Below are positions 19,770 to 28,457 of a DNA stretch of 64,000 bases, piece by piece. Position numbers and translations under genes: made by a program. Numbering within the stretch: position 1 is the stretch's first letter; each line of letters opens with the position of its first letter. The DNA lies in assembly GCF_022374875.2 (NCBI RefSeq), contig NZ_CP092427.2, positions 1,860,001 through 1,924,000 of the forward strand, read 5' to 3'. Source of the DNA: Mycolicibacterium rufum (lineage in GTDB: Bacteria; Actinomycetota; Actinomycetes; Mycobacteriales; Mycobacteriaceae). Under the pieces are notes generated by a model, which saw only the letters and a program-made list of their open reading frames with translations, was not told the origin of the DNA and searched no databases.

Positions 19770-21185
19770 TCAGGTTCGGATCTGCGGCTTGAGCGCTCCG
19801 GCATGGCGCTCCCGCACCACCCCGGTCCACAAACCGAGCCCGTAGGCGATGTCGTCGAGCCGCTTGAGCAACAGGTAGGTCACCACGCCGACCCGCTTGG
19901 TGTCGTCGTCGGCGGTGCCGTGGCTGCGGGTGGCCCAATCGAACACGCCGTCGAGGACCGCGGCCACCAGCACCACCTGACGGCATCGCCGTGAGAGCAC
20001 CGCGGCGACCAACGCCACCGGCCAGTAGTGCCGGCAGATCGCCGAGGCCAGCTGCAGGGCCGCCGACCACAGGCCCTGCGCCGCGACGACGGCCACCTCC
20101 AGCGGCTCGGTCTGCACGCTCGACAGCGACTTGGCGATCCGCCGTCCGGTGATCGCGGCGACTGCGGCCGATGCGAGGTAGCCGAAGCCCGAGCCGAGCG
20201 CGACCAGCATCCAGACCACCAGCGTCCACCCCGAGATCACCAGCGGAGCGGTCTTCCCGGGATGGCGGATGGCCAGCGGGGCCGCCGAACCGCCGTAGAA
20301 AGCCTTGCGCGCGAACCACTTCCGCAGCTCGGTGCGATGGTCGTGGGCGACCAGCGCGATCGGCTCGTAGCGCAGCCGCGCCCCCGCCTCGTTGAGCCGC
20401 CAGCACAGGTCGACGTCCTCGCCGGAGGTCAGCGACTCGTCGAAGCCACCCACCTCGATCAGCGCCCGGCGCCGGCAGATGATGGCCGCGCTGGGCACAT
20501 AGGACACGGTGCCGAACGGCACCACCGGCGCCTCCCGCAGGCCGAGGTCCAGCGAGGAGCGGACGGCCTCGTAGCGGGCCACGACGCTGTCGGACGGGTG
20601 CAGCGCGACGATCCGCGGCGCGACGAGCGCGACGGCCGGATCGCAGAAGTGCCCGAGCAGCGCCTCCAGCCACCCGCGGCGCGGCACCACGTCGGAGTCG
20701 AGGAACGCCACGAAGTCGGTGTCGCAGGCCGCCAGTCCGGCGTTGCGCGCGGCGGCCGGACCCCGGCTGCGGTCGAGGCGCAGGAACCGCAGGTCGCAGT
20801 GCACGTCCGCGAAGTCGGTGTCGCCGACCGGTGTCGCGGAGCCGTCGTCGACCACGACCACGCGCAGCCCGCGCAGCGCGGTCAGCAGCCGGGTGAGACC
20901 AGTTGTGTTGTCCCGCACCGGTATCACCACGGTCACGTCGCGGTGCGACGGTCCGCTCAGCGGCCGCGGATGGGCCACCGTGGCATCGAGCAGGGTACGG
21001 GCCAGCTGCGCGCTGACCGCGTCGTGCACCTCGAGCCTGCCGCCGTTGAGCATGGTCTGCGCGGCAGGCGCCAGCCGCAGCAGCCGGGTCGGCGACCCAC
21101 CGAGCAGCGCGGCGCCCTCGCCGAGAACGCGCACGCGTCGGTCCACCTGGACGGCGAAGCCGTCGGGCAGGCGCGGCCCGGTCAC
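19770..21185 (-). CDS. mftF: Mycofactocin glycosyltransferase MftF
   Basis: This 471-residue GT2-type glycosyltransferase adds glucose units to the mycofactocin core. The GT-A block is visible as [20 protein letters not shown], then [13 protein letters not shown] and [20 protein letters not shown], with the DSD metal motif. Later come [20 protein letters not shown] and hydrophobic C-terminal segments (about residues 300-410) that suggest membrane association. The GTG start overlaps the mftE stop by 4 bases, so it is coupled to mftE. Confidence 0.95.
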   Translation of the reverse strand: MTGPRLPDGFAVQVDRRVRVLGEGAALLGGSPTRLLRLAPAAQTMLNGGRLEVHDAVSAQLARTLLDATVAHPRPLSGPSHRDVTVVIPVRDNTTGLTRLLTALRGLRVVVVDDGSATPVGDTDFADVHCDLRFLRLDRSRGPAAARNAGLAACDTDFVAFLDSDVVPRRGWLEALLGHFCDPAVALVAPRIVALHPSDSVVARYEAVRSSLDLGLREAPVVPFGTVSYVPSAAIICRRRALIEVGGFDESLTSGEDVDLCWRLNEAGARLRYEPIALVAHDHRTELRKWFARKAFYGGSAAPLAIRHPGKTAPLVISGWTLVVWMLVALGSGFGYLASAAVAAITGRRIAKSLSSVQTEPLEVAVVAAQGLWSAALQLASAICRHYWPVALVAAVLSRRCRQVVLVAAVLDGVFDWATRSHGTADDDTKRVGVVTYLLLKRLDDIAYGLGLWTGVVRERHAGALKPQIRT

Positions 21186-21925
21186 ATCAACATCCCCTCG
21201 CGGTCAGGTACCCACCGAGTGACGCGGCCCAGGCACGCGTCGAGCATCTCAGCAAAGATCCTGCCCCCTTCTTCTGCTGTCGCCGTCGTCGGGTCTCCGA
21301 GGATCCCGAGCGAACTGACGGCGGCGACTCCCCCGCGGCGCAATTGTGGCATCAATTCCGTCAGCGGCGACACGTTACCGGCCATGCGGAGGTCGTCGCG
21401 CACGACGTGCGGCGAAATATGTAGCAATACAGAAGTTTCGGTATGGCCCGCGTGCGCGTCGGATCGGGCCGCAACGCAGGAACACCAGGCGGCGTCGCGC
21501 CCCTCGTAGCGCAGCAGGCCGACCGCCCGGCGCAGCGCCTCCACGTTCCCGCCGTGCCCGTTGACGAACACCAGCCGCGATGCCCACTGGCAGGCGGATC
21601 GTGCGAATTCGACGAGGAGTTCCGCCAGTGCCGGTGTGCCGATCGAGACCGTTCCGGGGAATCCCTCGTGCTCACCGCTGGCCCCGTACCCGATGGCCGG
21701 TGCAACCATCCACGGATCGGCCGTGCGCTCGCGCAGGAGCCCCACGAGCGCATCGGCCACGGCGGTCGCGATACGAGTGTCGGTGTCCAGCGGCAGATGG
21801 GGTCCGTGCTGCTCGGTGGAACCGACCGGAACGACCAGCGCGGGCGACGAATTCTGCAGCTGCCTCGACGTTGAGTTCCCGAGCTCGCGGGGAAAAGCCA
21901 CGCGAGCATGGTAGGCCGAATTCAC
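21182..21925 (-). CDS. mftE: Mycofactocin precursor peptide peptidase MftE (creatininase family)
   Basis: MftE is a metallopeptidase of the creatininase fold that releases the modified Val-Tyr unit from MftA. Metal-binding and family blocks are [40 protein letters not shown] and [20 protein letters not shown]. The start is uncertain. GTG 21923-21925 gives [16 protein letters not shown], like the M. tuberculosis protein, whereas an upstream in-frame start at 22003 would add 26 Lys/Ser/Thr-rich residues. It lies 123 bases after mftD (45 with the longer start). Confidence 0.92.
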   Translation of the reverse strand: MNSAYHARVAFPRELGNSTSRQLQNSSPALVVPVGSTEQHGPHLPLDTDTRIATAVADALVGLLRERTADPWMVAPAIGYGASGEHEGFPGTVSIGTPALAELLVEFARSACQWASRLVFVNGHGGNVEALRRAVGLLRYEGRDAAWCSCVAARSDAHAGHTETSVLLHISPHVVRDDLRMAGNVSPLTELMPQLRRGGVAAVSSLGILGDPTTATAEEGGRIFAEMLDACLGRVTRWVPDREGMLM

Positions 21926-22048
21926 CTGGCGTGCGCCAGTTGTTGGCGCATGCGTGGCCGGGGATTTCCCACGGTTGCTCACACCGGCGGACGGCCGTTT
22001 CACGTCAGTCCCCTGCGCCCCGCCCGCACCAGGCGCGCCGCGGCGCGT

Positions 22049-23224
22049 TCAGGCCCCCAGGGTGCGGGTGAAACCGTCGGGGATCAGGACGTCGTCGCGG
22101 GTCAGATCGTGGATCGAGGACTTGCCCAGCGCCATCAGCGCCGAGTCGACACCGCCGCGCATGATGTCCAGGACGTTCTCCACACCGGCTTGGCCGTTGG
22201 CCGCCAGACCCCACAGGTAGGCCCGGCCGATCATCACCGCCCGGGCGCCCAGAGCCACCGCCTTGACGACGTCGCTACCCCGCCGGATCCCGCCGTCCAG
22301 CAAAACTTCGACCTGGTCACCGACCGCGTCGGCGATGGCCGGCAGGCACCGGATCGCCGCCGGGGTGCCATCGAGATTGTTGCCGCCGTGGTTGGACACC
22401 GTGATCGCCGAAACACCGGCGTCCACAGCGCGTTTCGCGTCGTCGACGCGCACCATGCCCTTGAGCAGGAACGGACCGCCCCACTGCTCACGCAGCCAGG
22501 CGACGTCCTCCCACGTCGGCGGCGGGGTGCCCATCCACTGGCCGTAGGCCTCGAAGAACGTGGGGCCGGGCTCGCCGGGCCGCCCCTGGTTGGGAACCCG
22601 CAGGTCGGGGGGCCGAAGATGCTTCGCGAAGCTGAAGAACCAACGCGGCTTGGTGATGACCTCCGGCGACATCCGGATCATCGTCTTCAGATCCATCTGC
22701 TCGGGAATCTTCGGGCTGCCCCAGTCACGACCGTGCGAGAAGCTCCAGTCGGTGGTCAGGATCAGGCCCTTGGCGCCGGCCGCCCGGGCCCGCTCCATCC
22801 GGGCCAGGATGTCGTCGCGGCTGCCCAGCCAGTAGATCTGGAAGAAGATCTTGTCGTTGACCGCGGTGACCTCTTCGATGGGCTTGCTCGCGAACGAGGA
22901 CAGCCCCATCGCCGTGCCGCGGGCCGCGGCGGCACGCGCGACGGCCACCTCGCCGTCGGGGTCGACCGCCTGCACACCGGTGGGCGAGATGATGACCGGC
23001 AGCGAGATCTGCTGTCCCATCACGGTTGTCGCCATGTCGCGCTTCTCGGTCGCGCCGATGACGTGCGGCGCGAAGCCGAGTTCGGCGAACGACTCGACGT
23101 TGTCGGAGACCGTCACCCCCTTCTCGCTGGCCGAGATCAGGGAGGAGTAGGCCGATTTCGGTAGCCGCTTCTTCGCCCGCTGCTGGGCGATGGCGACGGT
23201 TTCGAACCAGGTATCACGGGCCAT
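22049..23224 (-). CDS. mftD: Pre-mycofactocin synthase MftD (FMN-dependent)
   Basis: This 391-residue TIM-barrel flavoprotein is of the lactate/glycolate-oxidase type. MftD oxidises the released AHDP intermediate to pre-mycofactocin, giving the redox-active alpha-keto amide. Family motifs are LPVIISPTGVQAVDPDGEVA, ITVSNHGGNNLDGTPAAIRC (active-site His-Gly-Gly region) and VLLDGGIRRGSDVVKAVALG. It follows mftC by 4 bases and precedes mftE. Confidence 0.95.
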   Translation of the reverse strand: MARDTWFETVAIAQQRAKKRLPKSAYSSLISASEKGVTVSDNVESFAELGFAPHVIGATEKRDMATTVMGQQISLPVIISPTGVQAVDPDGEVAVARAAAARGTAMGLSSFASKPIEEVTAVNDKIFFQIYWLGSRDDILARMERARAAGAKGLILTTDWSFSHGRDWGSPKIPEQMDLKTMIRMSPEVITKPRWFFSFAKHLRPPDLRVPNQGRPGEPGPTFFEAYGQWMGTPPPTWEDVAWLREQWGGPFLLKGMVRVDDAKRAVDAGVSAITVSNHGGNNLDGTPAAIRCLPAIADAVGDQVEVLLDGGIRRGSDVVKAVALGARAVMIGRAYLWGLAANGQAGVENVLDIMRGGVDSALMALGKSSIHDLTRDDVLIPDGFTRTLGA

Positions 23225-23228
23225 GGGA

Positions 23229-24416
23229 CTACACAGGACTTTCGTTGCAGAATTTCTTCGGAGGGGCGCTCAGCAGGGTGAGCGGGATGGGGCCCTTGGG
23301 GCTGCGGCCACCACTGCGGGAATGGTCGACGCTGGGCTTGGGCTTGTCCCGGTCTGCGGCCAGCGCCGGTTCGCCGTAGCCCTGCACGCACTCGGGATCC
23401 GGGCCGTCCAGCGGCAGACCGGTGAAGAACTTGGCCGCCATGCAACCGCCGCGGCAGGCGTCGTAGTGCCCGCAACTGCCGCACGCGCCGGCCGACTGCG
23501 GCTCCCGTAGCTCACGGAAGAGCTCGGAGTTCTGCCACACGCTTTGGAAACCGTTGTCGGTGAGGATGTTTCCGGCCAGGAAGGTGTCGTGGATGGCGAA
23601 TGGGCAGGCGTAAACGTCGCCGACGGGGTCGATCAGGCAGACCACGCGGCCGGCACCGCACAGATTCAGCCCGGCCAGCGCACCCGGTTCGCCGAGGCCC
23701 GACAGGTGGAAGAACGAGTCGCCGGTGAGCACCCGCTCGCCATGGGCGACCAGCCAGTCGTAGAGCTGCACCTGCTGGGCCGCCGTGGGATGCAGTTCGT
23801 CCCAGACGTCGGCGCCGCGGCCCGAGGGACGCAGCCGGGTGATCCGCAGCGTCGCGCCGTAGGCGTCGGCCAGGGCCTTGAAGTCGTCGAGCTGATCGAC
23901 GTTGTGGCGGGTCACGACCACCGAGATCTTGGCGTCGGTGAACCCGGCGGCGCGCAGGTTCTCCAGCGCGCGCGTGGCCATCGCGAACGACCCCGGCCCG
24001 CGCACCGCGTCGTTGACCTCCGCGGTGGCGCCGTCCAACGAGATCTGGACGTCCACGTAGTCGCTGGCCGCGAGCTTGGCGGCCACCTCTTCGGTGATGC
24101 GCACGCCGTTGGTGGAGAACTTGACCCCGACGTGGTGAGCGGTCGCGTAGTCGACGAGCTCCCAGAAGTCCGACCGCACGGTGGGCTCGCCGCCGCCGAT
24201 GTTGACGTAGAACACCTGCATGCGTTCGAGCTCGTCGATGATGTCCTTGCACTGCTGCGTGGTCAGCTCGCGCGGGTCGCGCTTGCCCGACGAGGACAGG
24301 CAGTGCACGCAGGACAGATTGCAGGCGTAGGTCAGCTCCCACGTCAAGCAGATCGGCGCGTCCAGACCACGTTCGAACTGGTCCACCAGGCGGGGCACGG
24401 GTGTGGTGACGGTCAT
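23229..24416 (-). CDS. mftC: Mycofactocin radical SAM maturase MftC
   Basis: MftC uses SAM and iron-sulfur clusters to decarboxylate and cyclise the C-terminal Val-Tyr of MftA. The CX3CX2C cluster motif is in TYACNLSCVHCLSS (Cys32, Cys36, Cys39). Other radical-SAM marks are VNIGGGEPTVRSD and VDVQISLDG. The SPASM region with auxiliary-cluster cysteines is seen as CGAGRVVCLIDP, DVYACPF and ACGSCGHYDACRGGCMA. It is 395 residues, the usual length. Its ATG overlaps the mftB stop by 4 bases. Confidence 0.97.
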   Translation of the reverse strand: MTVTTPVPRLVDQFERGLDAPICLTWELTYACNLSCVHCLSSSGKRDPRELTTQQCKDIIDELERMQVFYVNIGGGEPTVRSDFWELVDYATAHHVGVKFSTNGVRITEEVAAKLAASDYVDVQISLDGATAEVNDAVRGPGSFAMATRALENLRAAGFTDAKISVVVTRHNVDQLDDFKALADAYGATLRITRLRPSGRGADVWDELHPTAAQQVQLYDWLVAHGERVLTGDSFFHLSGLGEPGALAGLNLCGAGRVVCLIDPVGDVYACPFAIHDTFLAGNILTDNGFQSVWQNSELFRELREPQSAGACGSCGHYDACRGGCMAAKFFTGLPLDGPDPECVQGYGEPALAADRDKPKPSVDHSRSGGRSPKGPIPLTLLSAPPKKFCNESPV

Positions 24417-24697
24417 CGGTCCTCTCCGGCGATCAACATGTTCGACGAGACCAGCACACCCATCGCGTGCAGGTAGGGCGGCAGCTGAGAATCCTCGACT
24501 CCCGCTGCGCGACAGGCGGATCGAACGTCGGGGTGATCACCCAGCGAGTTGATCACCTCGACGATCGTCCGGTTCTTCAGGAACGACAGCTTGCGGGTCC
24601 CGAAGTGGTAGAGCAGCGCGCCGAACGGCTCGGGCCGCACGGCGACCTGCGGATGCAGCCGCCAGCGCTGGTCCGGATCGAAGGTCGGCGCGGTCAT
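24413..24697 (-). CDS. mftB: Mycofactocin precursor-recognition protein MftB
   Basis: MftB (94 residues) is the small RRE-type chaperone that binds the leader of MftA and presents it to MftC. It has a beta-rich N-terminal part (RWRLHPQVAVRPEPFGALLY), the block FGTRKLSFLKNRTIVEVINS and a helical C-terminal half. The start ATG 24695-24697 is 2 bases after the mftA stop, and its end overlaps mftC. Confidence 0.94.
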   Translation of the reverse strand: MTAPTFDPDQRWRLHPQVAVRPEPFGALLYHFGTRKLSFLKNRTIVEVINSLGDHPDVRSACRAAGVEDSQLPPYLHAMGVLVSSNMLIAGEDR

Positions 24698-24699
24698 GA

Positions 24700-24792
24700 T
24701 CAGTAGACCCCGCACATCCCGTCGATGGAGACCTCTTCGACCAGGCTCTCGGTGACGAGCTCGTCGTTCTCGGTGTGCTGATTCGGCTCCAT
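24700..24792 (-). CDS. mftA: Mycofactocin precursor peptide MftA
   Basis: This is a 30-residue ribosomal peptide, too short for routine gene calling. It starts MEPNQHTENDELV and ends IDGMCGVY, the invariant C-terminus of mycofactocin precursors. The last two residues, Val-Tyr, are the part that MftC and MftE turn into the cofactor core; the acidic first 20 residues act as the leader bound by MftB. It is the first gene of the mft operon and is divergent from mftR. Confidence 0.96.
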   Translation of the reverse strand: MEPNQHTENDELVTESLVEEVSIDGMCGVY

Positions 24793-24817
24793 GGCACTGG
24801 CCTTTCTGTTGGGTGAT

Positions 24818-24875
24818 CCCCGCGAGGGGTCTCGACATTTGTGACGCAGATCGCAACAATAAGGCACCGGGTGCC
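24818..24875. promoter_or_regulatory. mftA-mftR divergent control region with palindromes
   Basis: The 103-base gap between the divergent mftA and mftR genes holds a perfect inverted repeat GGCACC-G-GGTGCC (24863-24875). It also holds a shorter repeat CCCC-GCGA-GGGG (24818-24829). MftR is reported to repress the mft genes and to be relieved by long-chain acyl-CoA, so one of these is a likely binding site. Which palindrome MftR uses cannot be decided from the sequence. Confidence 0.5.
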
Positions 24876-24895
24876 GAAATGGAAGGGGGCAGCCG

Positions 24896-25522
24896 ATGCA
24901 ACCCGCCAAGGCACGCGTGGGCCGCCGACGGTCCACGAGCTGGGAGCACATCAGCGCAGTCGCGATCGACCTGTTCTCCGCGCGCGGCTTCGACGACGTC
25001 AGCGTCGACGACGTCGCGACGGCGGCGGGCATCGCCCGCCGGACGCTGTTCCGCTACTACCCCTCGAAGAACGCCCTGCCGTGGGGGGACTTCGACGCCC
25101 ACCTCGGCCGGATGAAGGGGCTGCTGGCGGCCACCGACCCGGATGCGCCGGTACACGAGGCGCTGCGCGCCGCGCTGCTGGCCTTCAATGACTTCGACGA
25201 CGCCGACCGGCACCGCCAACGCATGCGTCTGATCCTCGAAACTGAAGCACTGCAGGCCTATTCGATGACGATGTATGCCGGGTGGCGGGCGGTGGTGGCG
25301 TCGTTCGTGGCGACGCGACTGCGCATCTCCCCGTCGGACCTCATCCCCCAGACCGCGGCGTGGACGATGCTCGCGGTGGCGTTGACCGCCTACGAGCAGT
25401 GGCTGGCCGACGAGTCGGTGTCACTGGCCGCCACGCTGGGCGACGCGTTCGACCTGTTGGCCGGCGGGTTGGCCGGGCTGGAAACTCGGGTGTCGGAAAA
25501 CGCCCGTCCGCGGCGACGATGA
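24896..25522 (+). CDS. mftR: Mycofactocin system transcriptional regulator MftR (TetR family)
   Basis: This 208-residue TetR protein has the helix-turn-helix [20 protein letters not shown], then [20 protein letters not shown]. Position and sequence match MftR, the repressor of the mycofactocin operon. ATG 24896 is preceded by AGGGGG. It is divergent from mftA, with palindromes between. It ends 4 bases before an ECF sigma gene on the same strand, so the two may share transcription. Confidence 0.93.
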   Translation: MQPAKARVGRRRSTSWEHISAVAIDLFSARGFDDVSVDDVATAAGIARRTLFRYYPSKNALPWGDFDAHLGRMKGLLAATDPDAPVHEALRAALLAFNDFDDADRHRQRMRLILETEALQAYSMTMYAGWRAVVASFVATRLRISPSDLIPQTAAWTMLAVALTAYEQWLADESVSLAATLGDAFDLLAGGLAGLETRVSENARPRRR

Positions 25523-25526
25523 CGGT

Positions 25527-26051
25527 GTGAGCGCCGAAAGAGAGGCCGACCGCGCTCCGCGCGCGCTGCTCGCGCTGTACGACGAGGCACTACCCGCCGT
25601 CTACGGGTACTTCGTGCGGCGCTGCGGTGACCGCGGAACGGCGGAGGACCTGACGTCGGAGACCTTTCTGGCCGCGATGGACGCTGCCCGCTCACCGACG
25701 CCGCCGCCGCTGACGGTGCCGTGGTTGATCGGGGTGGCGCGGCACAAGCTGGCCGACCACTACCGGCGGCGGCACGACCGGTTCACCGTGCCCGTCGCCG
25801 AGGCGCCGGAACCGGCCGACCCGGCCGACGAGTGGGACGCCGAACTGGACCGCATCGTCGCCGAGCAGGTGCTGACGCGGCTGAACGAGCAGCACCGGAC
25901 CGTGCTGGCGCTGCGCTACATGGACGACTGCTCGGTGGGTGAGTGCGCCGAGTTGATCGGCCGGACGGTCCATGCCACCGAGGCTCTCCTGGTCCGGGCG
26001 CGCCGAGCGTTCCGAGAGCAGTATCCGCACCGGGAAGGGGGACGGCTGTGA
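25527..26051 (+). CDS. ECF-type RNA polymerase sigma factor
   Basis: This 174-residue protein has the two conserved regions of ECF sigma factors. Region 2 is YDEALPAVYGYFVRRCGDRG plus AEDLTSETFLAAMDAA. Region 4 is LNEQHRTVLALRYMDDCSVG plus ECAELIGRTVHATEALLVRA. It lacks the region 3 of primary sigmas. The GTG start lies 4 bases after mftR. Its stop overlaps the start of the next gene, so the downstream protein is the prime candidate for its regulator or target. The promoter specificity is unknown. Confidence 0.9.
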   Translation: MSAEREADRAPRALLALYDEALPAVYGYFVRRCGDRGTAEDLTSETFLAAMDAARSPTPPPLTVPWLIGVARHKLADHYRRRHDRFTVPVAEAPEPADPADEWDAELDRIVAEQVLTRLNEQHRTVLALRYMDDCSVGECAELIGRTVHATEALLVRARRAFREQYPHREGGRL

Positions 26052-27331
26052 GCGAGTCCCGCGATCCGTTGAACGTGCTGCGCGGCGGCGATCTGTCCGT
26101 CGCGCCCGATCCGTCGTTCGCCGCGCGGCTGCGGTCGCGGCTGGAGGCGGCCGCCGACCTGTTCGAACGTCAACCCGAACGAACCCGAGGAGTGAGCATG
26201 AGCGGAACCGACACCGTGCTGGCCGACCTGGCCGCACCGCCGGCGGCCCGAGCGGCCGCGATCCCCTACCTGGCGGTCGCCGACGCCCGCCGCGCCCTGG
26301 CCTGGTATGCCGACGCCTGGGGCGCCGACGTCCTGGGCGAGCCGATCGTGATGGCGGACGGCCGGATCGGTCACGCCGAGTTGCAGATCTCCGGCGGGGT
26401 GTTCTATCTCGCCGACGAGTACCCCGAGCTGGGCCTGAAAGCGCCTGCCGGTCGGGCAGTTTCGGTCAGTTTGATGCTCGCGGTCGCCGATGTGGACTAC
26501 GCCCTGCGACGCGCCCACGACCTCGGCGCCGAGGTGCAGCGCGAACCGTACGACGCCCACGGGGCGCGCAACGCCACGATCGTCGACCCGTTCGGACACC
26601 GGTGGATGCTGACCGGACCGGTGGCCGGCGCTGCGGTGCCGATCCGGCACGGGGATGCCGGGTACGTGGCGGTGTGGACGCCCGATGCGGAACGGGCGGC
26701 CGCGTTCTACGCGGAGGTGCTGGGGTGGCAGTACGAACCGGCCACCGGGCGGCGGGTGCGCAAGCCGGGGCTGCGCATCGGGTTCTCGTCGAACCCGGGC
26801 GAGCGGACGCTGATGTGCTGCTACGCGGTGGACGATCTGGCGGCCGCACGGGCGGCCGTCACGGACGGTGGGGGCACGGTTGGCGACGTCGAGGAGTTCG
26901 ACTTCGGCACGGTGCTCGCGGCGGTGGATCCGCAGGGCCGCCGGTTCGGTGTGTTCGTTCCCGCTGCGGGCGAGACGCGGCCGGAACTCAACGGGGCCGG
27001 GCCGGGCGACCTGTCGTACATCACCTACGAGACCACGGATTCGGCGGTGTTCCGGTCGTTCTACGGCCGGGTGCTGTCCTGGACGTTCGAGCCGGGCCGG
27101 GTCTCCGACGGCTGGGCCGTCCGGGACACCCATCCCATGGCGGGTGCCGCGGGAGGCTGCGCCGCACCGGTCACCGTGCCGATGTGGACGGTCGCCGACA
27201 TCGAGGCCGCCGTCGCGCGAGTCCGGGCGGCGGGGGGATCGGTGATCGATGAGCCCTCGCAGCAGGCGTACGGCAAGTCCGCTCTGTGCACCGACGATCA
27301 GGGCACCCGGTTCTATCTCGGAGAGATCTGA
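26048..27331 (+). CDS. Multi-domain VOC (glyoxalase/bleomycin-resistance) protein
   Basis: This 427-residue protein has at least three VOC modules: about 68-195 (IPYLAVADARRALAWYADAW), about 205-305 (GYVAVWTPDAERAAAFYAEV) and about 320-427 (SYITYETTDSAVFRSFYGRV). VOC folds bind small ligands or metal. Ahead of them lies a short segment, VAPDPSFAARLRSRLEAAAD, of the type found at the N-terminus of proteins encoded next to ECF sigma factors. The GTG start (26048-26050) overlaps the sigma stop. It may sense a ligand and control the sigma factor, but this is inference. Confidence 0.85.
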   Translation: MSESRDPLNVLRGGDLSVAPDPSFAARLRSRLEAAADLFERQPERTRGVSMSGTDTVLADLAAPPAARAAAIPYLAVADARRALAWYADAWGADVLGEPIVMADGRIGHAELQISGGVFYLADEYPELGLKAPAGRAVSVSLMLAVADVDYALRRAHDLGAEVQREPYDAHGARNATIVDPFGHRWMLTGPVAGAAVPIRHGDAGYVAVWTPDAERAAAFYAEVLGWQYEPATGRRVRKPGLRIGFSSNPGERTLMCCYAVDDLAAARAAVTDGGGTVGDVEEFDFGTVLAAVDPQGRRFGVFVPAAGETRPELNGAGPGDLSYITYETTDSAVFRSFYGRVLSWTFEPGRVSDGWAVRDTHPMAGAAGGCAAPVTVPMWTVADIEAAVARVRAAGGSVIDEPSQQAYGKSALCTDDQGTRFYLGEI

Positions 27332-27628
27332 CACGGTCAGAACGGTGGGTCGTCGGGCTGGTATGTGAGTGGTCCGGTGTCGGTGTCCGGCGGGGGTGGT
27401 GTGGTGGTGTGCATCGCTGCGTCGCGGGCTCTTCGGACGGCCGAATCCGCTTCGGCACCACACCCCGCGTCCCCTGAGACGGAAAGGCGCTCAGCCGTAC
27501 GGACGTCCACAACGGATTAGACGAACCGACGAGCCAATGCTGTTCAGGACGAGGGAGTTTCAGTCGTCCAGGGTGATCGTTGCAGCTAAACGCTTCGCCG
27601 CCCTTCGCGCGCATGCTAGTCATTGCGC
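27332..27628. other. Intergenic gap of 297 bases, nothing recognised
   Basis: The region between the VOC gene and the membrane protein gene has no coding sequence that I can support, and no clear hairpin or promoter. A G/T-rich stretch lies near 27395-27420. The upstream part may hold the terminator of the sigma/VOC operon, and the downstream part the promoter of the membrane protein gene. Confidence 0.4.
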
Positions 27629-28447
27629 ATGAACCACAGACATGCGTGGGATGAACACTCTGCCCATGGCGACCATGTACGGCCGTCAGCATGGCCGACC
27701 GCGCTGGCCCTGCTGGTCTTCACCGTCGTCGTCTACTGTTCGCTGTTCCTGGACCGCGACACGGCCACCTGGCTGATGACTGAGGAGCACCCGATCGAGG
27801 TGGCCGGCGCGCTGGGCCTGCTCGCCGGGTCCATCGCCTGCTTCCTGTTGTGGCGCAGGGTCAAGGGCGATCCCGCGTGGCCCTGGCTACGGCGGTTGTC
27901 GCTTCTCGGCTTCGGTCTCCTGCTCTTCTTCGGGGCCGGCGAGGAAGAGAGCTGGGGCCAGCGGATCCTGGGCATCAAGACCCCGACATCGCTGGCCAAC
28001 ATCAACGACCAGGGCGAAACGAACCTTCACAACCTGTCGATGTTCGACGGAATCAACTCCGACACGCTCTTCTCGGTCCTGTGCCTGGTCATGGGAGTCA
28101 TCGTCCCCGTGGTGGCACTGTGGCCGGCAGCACGCCGTCCCCTCGAGAAGTTCCTGCCCATCCTGCCCGTCGCGTTCAGCGCGCTGTTCGTCCTCAACCA
28201 GGCAATGATGTGGGGCTTCCACGCCCTGATCACGCACTACCCGGGCCTGTACCACTCGCAGTATCCCGCGGTGTACAGCCTGGTCGAGACGAAGGAGACA
28301 GTGGCCGAGGTGTTGCTCGGTGCCGGATTCCTGCTGATCTTGCTGCAGTACCAGCACGCACGGCGCGTCACAGCCGCCGCCGTCGAGACCAATCGAGCAG
28401 GAACGGATTGGGCGGCGGCCCGTACCGACGCGCCGCACCAGGTCTGA
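27629..28447 (+). CDS. Uncharacterised membrane protein with GEEESWGQ motif
   Basis: I do not recognise a named family. The 272-residue protein has about six hydrophobic segments (near residues 20-40, 53-76, 88-105, 145-170, 180-200 and 225-243). Between segments 3 and 4 lies a highly polar block, FGAGEEESWGQRILGIKTPT, followed by NDQGETNLHNL. I have seen similar blocks in other bacterial membrane proteins of unknown function. Two acidic residues and a His in the block could bind a metal. It starts at ATG 27629 (a TTG two codons earlier is also open). It is convergent with the flavoprotein gene. Confidence 0.8.
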   Translation: MNHRHAWDEHSAHGDHVRPSAWPTALALLVFTVVVYCSLFLDRDTATWLMTEEHPIEVAGALGLLAGSIACFLLWRRVKGDPAWPWLRRLSLLGFGLLLFFGAGEEESWGQRILGIKTPTSLANINDQGETNLHNLSMFDGINSDTLFSVLCLVMGVIVPVVALWPAARRPLEKFLPILPVAFSALFVLNQAMMWGFHALITHYPGLYHSQYPAVYSLVETKETVAEVLLGAGFLLILLQYQHARRVTAAAVETNRAGTDWAAARTDAPHQV

Positions 28448-28457
28448 GAACCGGGTA

